From the NCBI GenBank assembly GCA_036399695.1, contig DASWMP010000130.1, forward strand, positions 1 to 19,618: DNA of 19,618 nucleotides, written 5' to 3'. The notes beneath the pieces were generated by a model that did not search any database, had not been told where the DNA came from, and saw only the letters and a program-made list of their open reading frames with translations. This DNA is from DASVEE01 sp036399695 (GTDB lineage: Bacteria > Acidobacteriota > Thermoanaerobaculia > Gp7-AA8). Numbering within the stretch: the stretch's first letter is position 1; each line of letters starts with the position of its first letter. A program made the translations under genes and the position numbers. Shown here in pieces: positions 6,560-12,744 of this stretch.

Positions 6560-7216
6560 ATGCAGCTTCCGCTACTCGTCGTCGTGGCCGCGTACCTGCT
6601 GGGGTCGATTCCGTTCAGCTTTCTCGTCGTGAAGGCGGTGGCCGGGAAGGACATCCGGCTGCAGGGGAGCCGGAACGTCGGGGCGACGAATGTGGCGCGG
6701 ACGGTGGGGAAGTTGCCGGGGATCATTGCCCTGGTGCTGGACGGTGCGAAAGGCTGGGGAGCGGTGGCGCTGGCGCGCGCGCTCGTCTCCATGCAGGCGT
6801 GGCCGTTTCAGCCGGGCACGAGGCCGTGGGAGTCGCGTGAGTTCTGGATTGCGCTGGCGGGCCTGATCGCCGTCCTCGGGCACATGTTCCCGCTCTGGCT
6901 GAAAGGTCATGGCGGCAAAGGGGTGGCGACGGCGACGGGGGTCTTCCTGGCGCTCGATCCGCTGGTCGTGGCGGCGGCGCTGCTGGTGTTTGCGATCGTG
7001 CTGCTGGCGCTGCGGTACGTGTCGCTGGCGTCCATCGTGAGCGCGGCGTCGATTCCGGTGTTCTTCCGGTTCATGACGACGAACGCACCGTTCTGGCGCA
7101 TCATCGTCAGCATCCTCATCGCCATCGCCATCATCATCAAGCACCACGAAAACATCTCCCGGCTGGTAGCCGGGACGGAGCGGAAGCTCGGGCAGAAGAA
7201 GGAGGAGCAGCGATGA
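6560..7216 (+). CDS. plsY: Acyl-phosphate:glycerol-3-phosphate acyltransferase PlsY
   Basis: This integral membrane enzyme of 218 residues transfers an acyl group from acyl phosphate to glycerol-3-phosphate, the first step of phospholipid synthesis. Family motifs are the N-terminal YLLGSIPFSFLV, the GSRNVGATNVAR loop (about 35-46), and GHMFPLWLKGHGGKGVAT (about 104-122), with five or so hydrophobic helices. An in-frame GTG at 6551 directly abuts the -10-like TACAAT; the ATG at 6560 gives the usual PlsY N-terminus and sensible promoter spacing, so it is preferred. It overlaps gpsA by 4 nt (ATGA). PlsY consumes the sn-glycerol-3-phosphate that GpsA makes, so the pair forms a two-step lipid precursor operon. 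Confidence 0.95.
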   Translation: MQLPLLVVVAAYLLGSIPFSFLVVKAVAGKDIRLQGSRNVGATNVARTVGKLPGIIALVLDGAKGWGAVALARALVSMQAWPFQPGTRPWESREFWIALAGLIAVLGHMFPLWLKGHGGKGVATATGVFLALDPLVVAAALLVFAIVLLALRYVSLASIVSAASIPVFFRFMTTNAPFWRIIVSILIAIAIIIKHHENISRLVAGTERKLGQKKEEQR

Positions 7217-8214
7217 AGATCTCGGTCATCGGCGCCGGCTCGTTCGGGACGGCCATGGCGATCATTGCCGGCCGCGCGGGGAACGACGTCCTGCTCTGGG
7301 CTCACGACCCGAAGGTCGCGGACTCGGTCCGCGAGGCGGGGGCGAATCCGTTCTATCTGCCGGACATCCCGCTCGGCGAGCGGGTGAGCGTCACGAACGA
7401 CCTCCGCGAGATCGCCGCGTTCAGCGACGTCTTCTTCATGGTGGTCCCGAGCCATCACTTCCGCGGCGTGCTGAGCGAGCTGGAGTCGTACCTCGACCGC
7501 CCCGTGCAGGTGATCTCGGGGACGAAGGGGATCGAGAACGCGACGCTGGAACGGATGTCGGAGGTCACGGCCGCCGTACTGGGCCCGAAGCTCGGCGCGT
7601 TCGCGGCGCTGTCGGGGCCGACGTTCGCGCTGGAGACGGCGAAAGGCGATCCGACGACGGCGGTGATCGCGTCGCACGATGCCGCATTCGCCGAGGAGTT
7701 GCAGCATGTGCTGTCGTGCGCTTCCTTCCGGCTGTACAGCACGACGGACGTCGTCGGAGTCGAGCTGGCCGGCTCGCTGAAGAACGTCATCGCCATCGCC
7801 GCGGGCGTGCTCGAAGGGCTCGGGCTCGGCTCGAACACGAACGCCGCCCTCGTCACGCGGGGCCTGCACGAGATGACGCGCCTGGGGATGGCGCTGGGCG
7901 GGAGGATGGAGACGTTCGCCGGCCTGGCCGGGATGGGGGATCTGCTGCTGACGTGCACCGGCGCGCTGTCCCGCAACCGCAGCGTCGGCGTGCAGCTCGG
8001 CCGCGGCAAGCGGCTGGACGACATCCTCCGCGAATCGCGGCTCGTCGCCGAGGGGGTCCGCACGTCCAAGTCCGCCAAAGAGCTGGCCGCGCGCCACAAC
8101 ATGGACATGCCCATCACCAGCGAGATGTACCGCGTGCTCTACGAGGATGAGAGCCCGCGCAATGCCATCCAGCGGCTGATGTCACGGTCGCTCAAGGCCG
8201 AAGCCGCGCGGTAG
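7213..8214 (+). CDS. gpsA: Glycerol-3-phosphate dehydrogenase [NAD(P)+] GpsA
   Basis: This 333-residue cytoplasmic enzyme reduces dihydroxyacetone phosphate to sn-glycerol-3-phosphate. The dinucleotide-binding loop GAGSFGTA is at residues 7-14. The family segment VISGTKGIE is at about 100-108 and SGPTFALE at about 134-141. The catalytic Lys is near 190 in ELAGSLKNVIAIAAG, followed by GMGDLLLTC (about 240-248) and the substrate-contacting SRNR (about 253-256). Length and motif order are normal. The ATG overlaps the plsY stop (ATGA), consistent with coupled translation. A foldback/nonamer repeat region begins a few bases after the stop codon. Confidence 0.96.
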   Translation: MKISVIGAGSFGTAMAIIAGRAGNDVLLWAHDPKVADSVREAGANPFYLPDIPLGERVSVTNDLREIAAFSDVFFMVVPSHHFRGVLSELESYLDRPVQVISGTKGIENATLERMSEVTAAVLGPKLGAFAALSGPTFALETAKGDPTTAVIASHDAAFAEELQHVLSCASFRLYSTTDVVGVELAGSLKNVIAIAAGVLEGLGLGSNTNAALVTRGLHEMTRLGMALGGRMETFAGLAGMGDLLLTCTGALSRNRSVGVQLGRGKRLDDILRESRLVAEGVRTSKSAKELAARHNMDMPITSEMYRVLYEDESPRNAIQRLMSRSLKAEAAR

Positions 8215-8220
8215 TGGGGG

Positions 8221-8329
8221 CGATTTCCCTTTCCGATTTCCGGGTTGCTTCGCTGCGCGGTGAGCATCGCCCGGCGCAGCCATAGGTCCGATCGGTCCCA
8301 TCTGTCCTATAGGTCCCATCGTTCCCTGT
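8221..8329. repeat. Composite repeat: heptamers, conserved core, inverted nonamers (copy B)
   Basis: From left to right it holds TTTCCCT/TTCCGAT/TTCCGGG-like 7-nt units (about 8224-8244). A core TTGCTTCGCTGCGCG (8245-8259) follows, 13 of 15 bases identical to the core of the repeat at 4434. Next come a CGCCCGGCG-type palindromic stretch and 9-nt units AGGTCCGAT, CGGTCCCAT, CTGTCCTAT, AGGTCCCAT (8284-8319), ending in CGTTCCCTGT. The nonamer part is the inverse of the 5661-5712 array. Its right end encodes the last residues and stop codon of the minus-strand glycosyltransferase. Confidence 0.8.
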
Positions 8330-9650
8330 ACCGCACCGCGCAAATCCCCGCCGGCACACCGTAGCAGAGCCCATACACCACCCACGCCGGTGCCCCCTGG
8401 TACAGCAGGTAGGAGAACGGCGCACACAGCGCCACCCACACCCACCCGCTGCGCTCCATGAGCGCGGCCGGCAAAAGCGCCAGCCAGTACCAGGGGTGAA
8501 TGGTGGGGGAGCAGAGCAGCAGAATCCCGATTGATGCGGCCACGGAGCGCCGGTAAACCGCGATCAGCGCCAGCGCCGTCACGCCGAGTACGGCCCGGGT
8601 CACGAAATCGCTGTACAGATGGCGGTACACCACGTCGGAGATCAGCTCGAACCGCAGCGGGTGCGCGGTCCACAGCTCTTTCAGCGGCAGCCGGTCCACC
8701 ACCGCAAAGACCAAGTCATAGAACGGCGAGTTGAAGATCCAGCGTGTGGCGTAGTCGCGCATCCCCGGCATCACCGGCCCGCTGACGACGAACGGCACCA
8801 CCGGCACCAGCAGCGCCAGCGCGAACCCCAGCGCAAAACGCGAGCGCCTCCCCGAACGCAGCAGCAGCGCCGGCACCGCCACGATCGGGATCACCTTCAC
8901 GCCGACAGCCATCGCCGCGGCCACGCCCGAATCGCGCAGCAGCGCGACGCCCACGAACATCGCCACCGCCGCATCCACGTGCGCGCTCCAGGTGCCTTCG
9001 AACAGCAGCAGCGGAAACGTCGCGTAGAGCAGCGCCAGCTTCGGTGTCCCGCGCAACAGCCACAGCACGATCAGGTCACACCCGATGAGCAGCAGCCGCC
9101 AGACGAGCAGCGGCCGGAAGAGGAGAAACAGCAACTGCGCGTGCGGCGGATAGATCGTCCGGATCTCCGGATGGTTGATCGTCGCCGGCGCACCGAGCTC
9201 GCGCGGCGAAAATAGATACGGGTTCGTCCCCGACGCCAGCACCTGCCCGTCCCACAGATAGCGATAGACGTCCCCCGAAAGCCGCGGCTCCACGAAGAAC
9301 AGCAGCGCCCGCAGCAGCAGGGCGATGAGGACGACGTGTGCGAAAGACGTTGCCGGTTGGGTGGCGAGCGTTGTCCGTTGTCCGGTGTCCGTTGTGCGTG
9401 CTGGCGCATGGCGGTCGTGCAGCGGAGCACGGGCAACGGACAACGGACAACGGACAACGCCCCACGCCAGCACCGCCCACGCGACCGCCGCCGCCGCATA
9501 CGCGGCCACGAAGGGCACGTGCGGCGCGAGCCCGACGGAAGCGAAGAGTAGAATCAGCGCCGCGCCATGAGCCTTGCGGATGCCGCCGTCCTCGCGTCGT
9601 ACTACCTCACGCTGGGCGTGCTCACGGTCTACAGCGTCCATCGACTCCAC
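8307..9650 (-). CDS. Multi-pass membrane glycosyltransferase (GT-C / GT87-like)
   Basis: This hydrophobic protein of up to 447 residues has about ten membrane segments. The motif LSGDVYRYLWDGQVLASGTNPYLFSP follows the first helices. Its acidic loop residues, together with NHPEIRTIYPPHAQLLF, are characteristic of GT-C polyprenyl-phosphate-sugar-dependent transferases of the GT87/DUF2029 kind. It probably adds a sugar on the periplasmic side of the membrane. The start is uncertain: GTG 9650 and ATG 9641 are the only in-frame starts upstream of the first helix, and they overlap the divergent GT2 gene by about 75-84 bp. A foldback heptamer repeat (9368-9460) is translated in frame between the early helices, giving a hydrophilic insert with CPLSV and DTGQRTT. 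The last residues (RERWDL) come from another repeat. Confidence 0.82.
   Translation of the reverse strand: MESMDAVDREHAQREVVRREDGGIRKAHGAALILLFASVGLAPHVPFVAAYAAAAVAWAVLAWGVVRCPLSVARAPLHDRHAPARTTDTGQRTTLATQPATSFAHVVLIALLLRALLFFVEPRLSGDVYRYLWDGQVLASGTNPYLFSPRELGAPATINHPEIRTIYPPHAQLLFLLFRPLLVWRLLLIGCDLIVLWLLRGTPKLALLYATFPLLLFEGTWSAHVDAAVAMFVGVALLRDSGVAAAMAVGVKVIPIVAVPALLLRSGRRSRFALGFALALLVPVVPFVVSGPVMPGMRDYATRWIFNSPFYDLVFAVVDRLPLKELWTAHPLRFELISDVVYRHLYSDFVTRAVLGVTALALIAVYRRSVAASIGILLLCSPTIHPWYWLALLPAALMERSGWVWVALCAPFSYLLYQGAPAWVVYGLCYGVPAGICAVRYRERWDL
9368..9460. repeat. Foldback heptamer repeat II (GTTGTCC units) inside a gene
   Basis: The left arm has GTTGTCC, GTTGTCC, GGTGTCC and GTTGTGC; the right arm has CAACGGA units repeated three times, giving a hairpin of about 93 nt. 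The reverse complement of 9416-9430 (GTGCTCCGCTGCACG) matches the core of the 4403-4495 repeat at 12 of 15 positions. The element is wholly inside the GT-C gene and keeps its frame open. Confidence 0.85.
9549..9554 (+). promoter_or_regulatory. Candidate -10 box of the GT2 gene
   Basis: TAGAAT lies 12 nt before the ATG at 9567, inside the 5' part of the divergent gene. It supports the chosen GT2 start and suggests a leader of only about 5 nt. Confidence 0.4.
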
Positions 9651-11063
9651 CTGATCAGTTTACGTCGCCGCCACGCGCCTCCTCAGCGGGCCACGGAGCT
9701 GACGCGCTGGCCCTCGGTGACGGTGCAACTGCCGCTGTACAACGAGCCGAACGTCGCCGCCCGTCTCATCGACGCCGTCTGCAGCATCGGCTACCCCGGC
9801 GCCCTCGACGTGCAGGTGCTCGACGATTCGAACGACGCCACCACCTGCATCGCCGCCGGGCGCGTCGCCCACTGGCGCGCCCGAGGCGTGCGCATCGAGC
9901 ACATCCGCCGCGAGACGCGCGACGGCTACAAGGCCGGCGCCCTCGCCCACGGCCTGCGCCTCTCGCACGCCGAGCTCCTCGCTGTCTACGACGCCGACTT
10001 TGTCCCGCCGCCGGACGTCCTCACGCGCATGGTCCCGTACTTTGCGGACGCGCACGTCGGCATGGTCCAGGCGCGGTGGGGGCACCTGAACCGGGAGCGC
10101 TCCATCCTCACGCGGGTGCAGGCGCTCTTCCTCGACGCCCACTTTGCCGTCGAATCGGCGGCACGCAACTTCGGCGGACGTTTCTTCAACTTCAACGGCA
10201 CCGCCGGCATCTGGCGCCGGGAAGCGATCGAAGACGCGGGGGGCTGGTCGGCCTCGACGCTCACCGAAGATCTCGACCTGTCGTACCGGGCGCAGCTCGC
10301 CGGCTGGCGCTTCGTCTTCCTCAACGACGTGGTCGTCCCGGCGGAGTTGCCGGCAGCGCTGAGCGGCTTCCAGCAGCAGCAGCACCGCTGGGCCAAAGGC
10401 TCGATCCAGACCGCCCGCAAGCTGGCCGGCCCGATCCTCGGCAACGACGTCCGACGGGCCATCAAGACCGAAGCGCTCTTCCACCTGACGAACAACTCGG
10501 CGTACCTGCTGACGCTCGTCCTGGCCCTGCTGATCGTTCCTTCGATCGTCATCCGCCAGCGCCTCGGCATCCTCTGGACGTACGGCTTCGATCTCCTGTT
10601 CTTCACGCTCTCGACCGGTTCCGTGCTCTGGTTCTACGTCGAAGGGCAGCGCTGGGCCGGCCGCCCCCGCCCGAAGCTGCGCGAGCTGCTGGCCGTGCTG
10701 CCGGTCGGCGTCGGCATGTCCGTCCGCAACGCCGCGGCCGTGCTCGAAGGGCTCGTGCAGCAGGGGGGCGAGTTCAAGCGGACGCCGAAGGAAGGTGTTG
10801 GCGGTTGGCAGTTGGCGGTTGGCAGTGGAACCGTTCCTCCACCCGGTGAATCGCTTCCACTGCCAACTGCCAACCGCCAACTGCCAACTCTCCCCTACGG
10901 GGAAATGGCTCTGGCCCTCTTCTTCGCCGCGGCGTTCGTCATGTTCGTGGCGGCACGGCAGTGGATCTCGCTGCCCTTCCTGGGCGTCTTTCTCAGCGGC
11001 TACGGCTACGTGGCCTTTCAGGCGCTGAAGGAGCGTCTAAGCTCAGCGGCTACAGTCGTTTAG
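9567..11063 (+). CDS. Processive GT2 glycosyltransferase (cellulose/mannan synthase-like)
   Basis: This 498-residue membrane GT2 has an N-terminal helix (about 7-28). The cytoplasmic catalytic domain has all expected motifs: VLDDSND (about 85-90), YDADF with a DxD at 142-144, TEDLDLSYR (TED about 233-235) and QQHRW (QxxRW about 271-275). C-terminal membrane helices follow. The complete motif set is that of processive beta-glycan synthases using UDP- or GDP-sugars; the polymer cannot be named. Between the helices near residues 410-445 lies a stretch (GWQLAVGSG ... LPTANRQLPT) that is the translation of the foldback heptamer repeat at 10797-10888, so it is probably not ancestral to the family. 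The ATG is preferred because it gives a sensible first helix and has TAGAAT 12 nt upstream. Confidence 0.9.
   Translation: MSLADAAVLASYYLTLGVLTVYSVHRLHLISLRRRHAPPQRATELTRWPSVTVQLPLYNEPNVAARLIDAVCSIGYPGALDVQVLDDSNDATTCIAAGRVAHWRARGVRIEHIRRETRDGYKAGALAHGLRLSHAELLAVYDADFVPPPDVLTRMVPYFADAHVGMVQARWGHLNRERSILTRVQALFLDAHFAVESAARNFGGRFFNFNGTAGIWRREAIEDAGGWSASTLTEDLDLSYRAQLAGWRFVFLNDVVVPAELPAALSGFQQQQHRWAKGSIQTARKLAGPILGNDVRRAIKTEALFHLTNNSAYLLTLVLALLIVPSIVIRQRLGILWTYGFDLLFFTLSTGSVLWFYVEGQRWAGRPRPKLRELLAVLPVGVGMSVRNAAAVLEGLVQQGGEFKRTPKEGVGGWQLAVGSGTVPPPGESLPLPTANRQLPTLPYGEMALALFFAAAFVMFVAARQWISLPFLGVFLSGYGYVAFQALKERLSSAATVV
10797..10888. repeat. Foldback heptamer repeat III (GTTGGCG/A units) inside the GT2 gene
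   Basis: The left arm is GTTGGCG, GTTGGCA, GTTGGCG, GTTGGCA, GTGGAA (10797-10830). The right arm is TTCCAC, TGCCAAC, TGCCAAC, CGCCAAC, TGCCAAC (10855-10888). The arms are 34 nt each, nearly perfectly complementary, around a 24-nt loop. It is translated in frame near the C-terminal helices of the GT2. Confidence 0.9.
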
Positions 11064-11084
11064 CGCCATCCAAAGATGGCCGCT
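11062..11084 (+). terminator. Weak hairpin after the GT2 gene
   Basis: GCCATC (11065-11070) pairs with GATGGC (11075-11080) around CAAA, and AGC/GCT extends the stem past one bulged base. It overlaps the GT2 stop codon. There is no clean T-tract, so it may be a weak terminator or a processing element. Confidence 0.35.
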
Positions 11085-11119
11085 CCCTTGCAGTTGAAAG
11101 AGGCAAGGAGACACGCACT

Positions 11120-11272
11120 ATGTGGACCTTTTTGAAACGACTTTTCCTGTTCCGGGTAGGCCAGAAGACCTCGCGCGGCATGGCTCGCGCCGTCGGTCTC
11201 GGACGTCTCGGGATGATCGTTGGACTCATCGGCGGGTACCGCTACATGCGGCGCAACTCGCACACGTACTAA
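11120..11272 (+). CDS. Small single-helix membrane protein (50 residues)
   Basis: The ATG at 11120 has a strong Shine-Dalgarno, AAGGAG (11105-11110), nine bases upstream. The product, beginning MWTFLKRLFLFRVGQKTSRG and ending GGYRYMRRNSHTY, is strongly basic with one central hydrophobic segment (about residues 25-40, VGLGRLGMIVGLIGGY). Such proteins usually sit in the inner membrane with basic flanks facing the cytoplasm. I do not recognise a family. It lies between a weak hairpin and a strong terminator. It could be co-transcribed with the GT2 gene 56 nt upstream and act as an accessory subunit, which is inference. The open frame extends further upstream, but the Shine-Dalgarno and composition favour this start. 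Confidence 0.65.
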   Translation: MWTFLKRLFLFRVGQKTSRGMARAVGLGRLGMIVGLIGGYRYMRRNSHTY

Positions 11273-11286
11273 CGTCAACAGTCAGA

Positions 11287-11319
11287 CAACTCAGCCGCAA
11301 CTCAGCCGCAACTCAGCAA
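11287..11319 (+). repeat. Three tandem 11-nt repeats
   Basis: CAACTCAGCCG occurs twice, followed by CAACTCAGCAA, directly upstream of a terminator hairpin. Confidence 0.8.
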
Positions 11320-11320
11320 T

Positions 11321-11357
11321 GGCCCTCTCCGGCTCCGCGCCGGGAGGGCCGTTGTTC
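11321..11357 (+). terminator. Intrinsic terminator after the small membrane protein
   Basis: GGCCCTCTCCGG (11321-11332) pairs with CCGGGAGGGCC (11340-11350) with one bulge and a short loop, followed by GTTGTTCGTT. As at 3399-3440, the T-rich tail leads directly into the -10-like box of the next gene. Confidence 0.7.
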
Positions 11358-11359
11358 GT

Positions 11360-11365
11360 TAGGAT
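11360..11365 (+). promoter_or_regulatory. Candidate -10 box of the MshEN-type gene
   Basis: TAGGAT lies 9 nt before the ATG at 11375, predicting a leaderless or nearly leaderless mRNA. There is no recognisable Shine-Dalgarno at this start. Confidence 0.4.
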
Positions 11366-11374
11366 GTCATCCAC

Positions 11375-12016
11375 ATGCATCGTCCCAATCTTGGAGAAAT
11401 GCTCGTTCAGGCGAATCTGATCGACGAAGTGCAGATGCAGATCGCCCTCGCGGAGCAGAAACAGAGCGGCAAGCGCTTCGGCTCGACGCTCATCGAACTG
11501 AAGTTCATCGACGAAAACGTTCTCGCCGCCTTCCTCTCGAAGCAGATCGACGTCCCCTGCATCAGCCTCCTCCACATCGAGATCCCGAAGAAGGTCCTGC
11601 GCAAGATGAACCGCGCCCTGGCCCTCGAATGCAAAGCCATCCCGGTCCGCGTCGATACCGACAGGCTGGAAGTGGCGATGGTCGATCCGACGGACGTCGA
11701 TCTGGTGATCAAGCTGGAGAAGCACGTCGGCATGACGGTCTCACCCCTCATCGCCCCGGAGAGCTCGATCGCCATGGTGATCGAAAGGTGCTACCCGGAG
11801 GAGGTGCTGGGAGACGACACGATGTCGTTCCGCCCCCGCGCCGCCCGCACCTCTGCCAACGACCCGGTCTTCTGGGACCTCATCGCCGAACTCGACAGCG
11901 GTGACCTCGACCAGCGCCTCACCAACATCGAGCAAAGCCTCGACCGCATCTGGGTCCTGCTGGAGAAGGTGCTGCGGACGATGGAGGCACGGGAAGGCGT
12001 GCAGAGGGAAAGATGA
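11375..12016 (+). CDS. Stand-alone MshEN / GspE-N domain protein
   Basis: This 213-residue cytoplasmic protein begins with two tandem 24-residue-type motifs. The first is NLGEMLVQANLIDEVQMQIALAEQ and the second RFGSTLIELKFIDENVLAAFLSKQ, with a 5-residue spacer (KQSGK). This is the layout of the MshEN cyclic-di-GMP-binding module found at the N-terminus of PilB/MshE/GspE ATPases. The rest of the GspE-N fold (IPVRVDTDRLEVAMVDPTDVDLV) follows to about residue 145. There is no Walker A box or ATPase domain. Instead a linker and a C-terminal helical, probably coiled-coil segment (about 165-205) complete it. Motif 1 has Asn where the usual Arg stands, and neither copy keeps the full consensus, so ligand binding is possible but unproven. 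It may link second-messenger signals to secretion, motility or polysaccharide synthesis. Confidence 0.85.
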   Translation: MHRPNLGEMLVQANLIDEVQMQIALAEQKQSGKRFGSTLIELKFIDENVLAAFLSKQIDVPCISLLHIEIPKKVLRKMNRALALECKAIPVRVDTDRLEVAMVDPTDVDLVIKLEKHVGMTVSPLIAPESSIAMVIERCYPEEVLGDDTMSFRPRAARTSANDPVFWDLIAELDSGDLDQRLTNIEQSLDRIWVLLEKVLRTMEAREGVQRER

Positions 12017-12028
12017 GAAGCGCTCAAC

Positions 12029-12056
12029 GTGGGACAGACAGGAGTGTCTGTCCCAC
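12029..12056. terminator. Perfect 12-bp hairpin between convergent genes
   Basis: GTGGGACAGACA (12029-12040), loop GGAG, then TGTCTGTCCCAC (12045-12056). It begins 13 nt after the MshEN-type gene and ends 7 nt before the convergent gene's stop. No long T-tract is present. It probably serves as a bidirectional terminator and looks like a dispersed palindromic repeat. Confidence 0.65.
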
Positions 12057-12062
12057 ATCCCC

Positions 12063-12656
12063 CTACTGCGGCTTCGTCGCCTCCGGCTGCGATCCTGCCC
12101 GCTCGTCCTGGTCGGCCACGTCGGGGTCGACGTCCATGAAGCCGTTCTCTTCGGCCTCGGCGGCGCGCATCTTCCGCTGGCGCTCCTGCTCGTCCTTCTT
12201 TTTTTTCTCTTCGGCGAGCTGGGCGGCGGTCTTCTGCGGGCGTTCGTTGGCCGGCGGCTCGACGACGGACGCGCCGGACTGTGGCGGCTCGGCCGCGGGG
12301 CGGATCGGCTCCTGCGTGGCGGTGGTGGTCCAGTGAGCGTCCTGGAACTGCTGGAGGTTGTCGTTCGTGATGACGAACGCCGGCTTCTTGTTCAGCCGGT
12401 TCGTCCGCTTGGCGGCCGCGACCAGAGGGGAATCGTACTGGGCCGGCTGCGCTCCGGCCGGAGGAGCTGGCGGGGGAACGTCACGCTTGAGCCTGGGAGC
12501 GTCCGTCGATTTTGTCGCCGTTGCGGCCGGTTTTGTAGCAGACTTCCGGTCAGCAGAGCTGACGGGCTGCTCGGCGTTACCGGGCTTCTTCTCGGCCGCG
12601 CCGAGAGAGAGGGCCACGAATGTCGCGGTCGTCAGAACCAGCAATTGTTTGATCAC
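12063..12656 (-). CDS. Exported Pro/Ala/Lys-rich low-complexity protein
   Basis: This 197-residue protein has an N-terminal signal peptide (MIKQLLVLTTATFVALSLGAA). A disordered region rich in Ala, Pro, Lys and Thr follows (about 22-80). A short conserved-looking block (PLVAAAKRTNRLNKKPAFVITNDNLQQF, about 88-108) comes next, then another disordered stretch and a charged helix (AQLAEEKKKKDEQERQRKMRAAEAEE, about 143-170). The GTG start at 12656 has GGAGG five bases upstream, a strong Shine-Dalgarno. I recognise no enzymatic domain. It may be a periplasmic structural or scaffold protein. The only block likely to be folded is around residues 85-110. It converges with the MshEN-type gene and diverges from the DedA gene. 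Confidence 0.8.
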   Translation of the reverse strand: MIKQLLVLTTATFVALSLGAAEKKPGNAEQPVSSADRKSATKPAATATKSTDAPRLKRDVPPPAPPAGAQPAQYDSPLVAAAKRTNRLNKKPAFVITNDNLQQFQDAHWTTTATQEPIRPAAEPPQSGASVVEPPANERPQKTAAQLAEEKKKKDEQERQRKMRAAEAEENGFMDVDPDVADQDERAGSQPEATKPQ

Positions 12657-12744
12657 AGAGCCTCCGGGTTCAAAAGTCTAATGCGGTGGGTCAGTCGCGC
12701 AATTTCCGCGACGCCCCGAATCTTGCATTTTTGGCCAGAGCACG

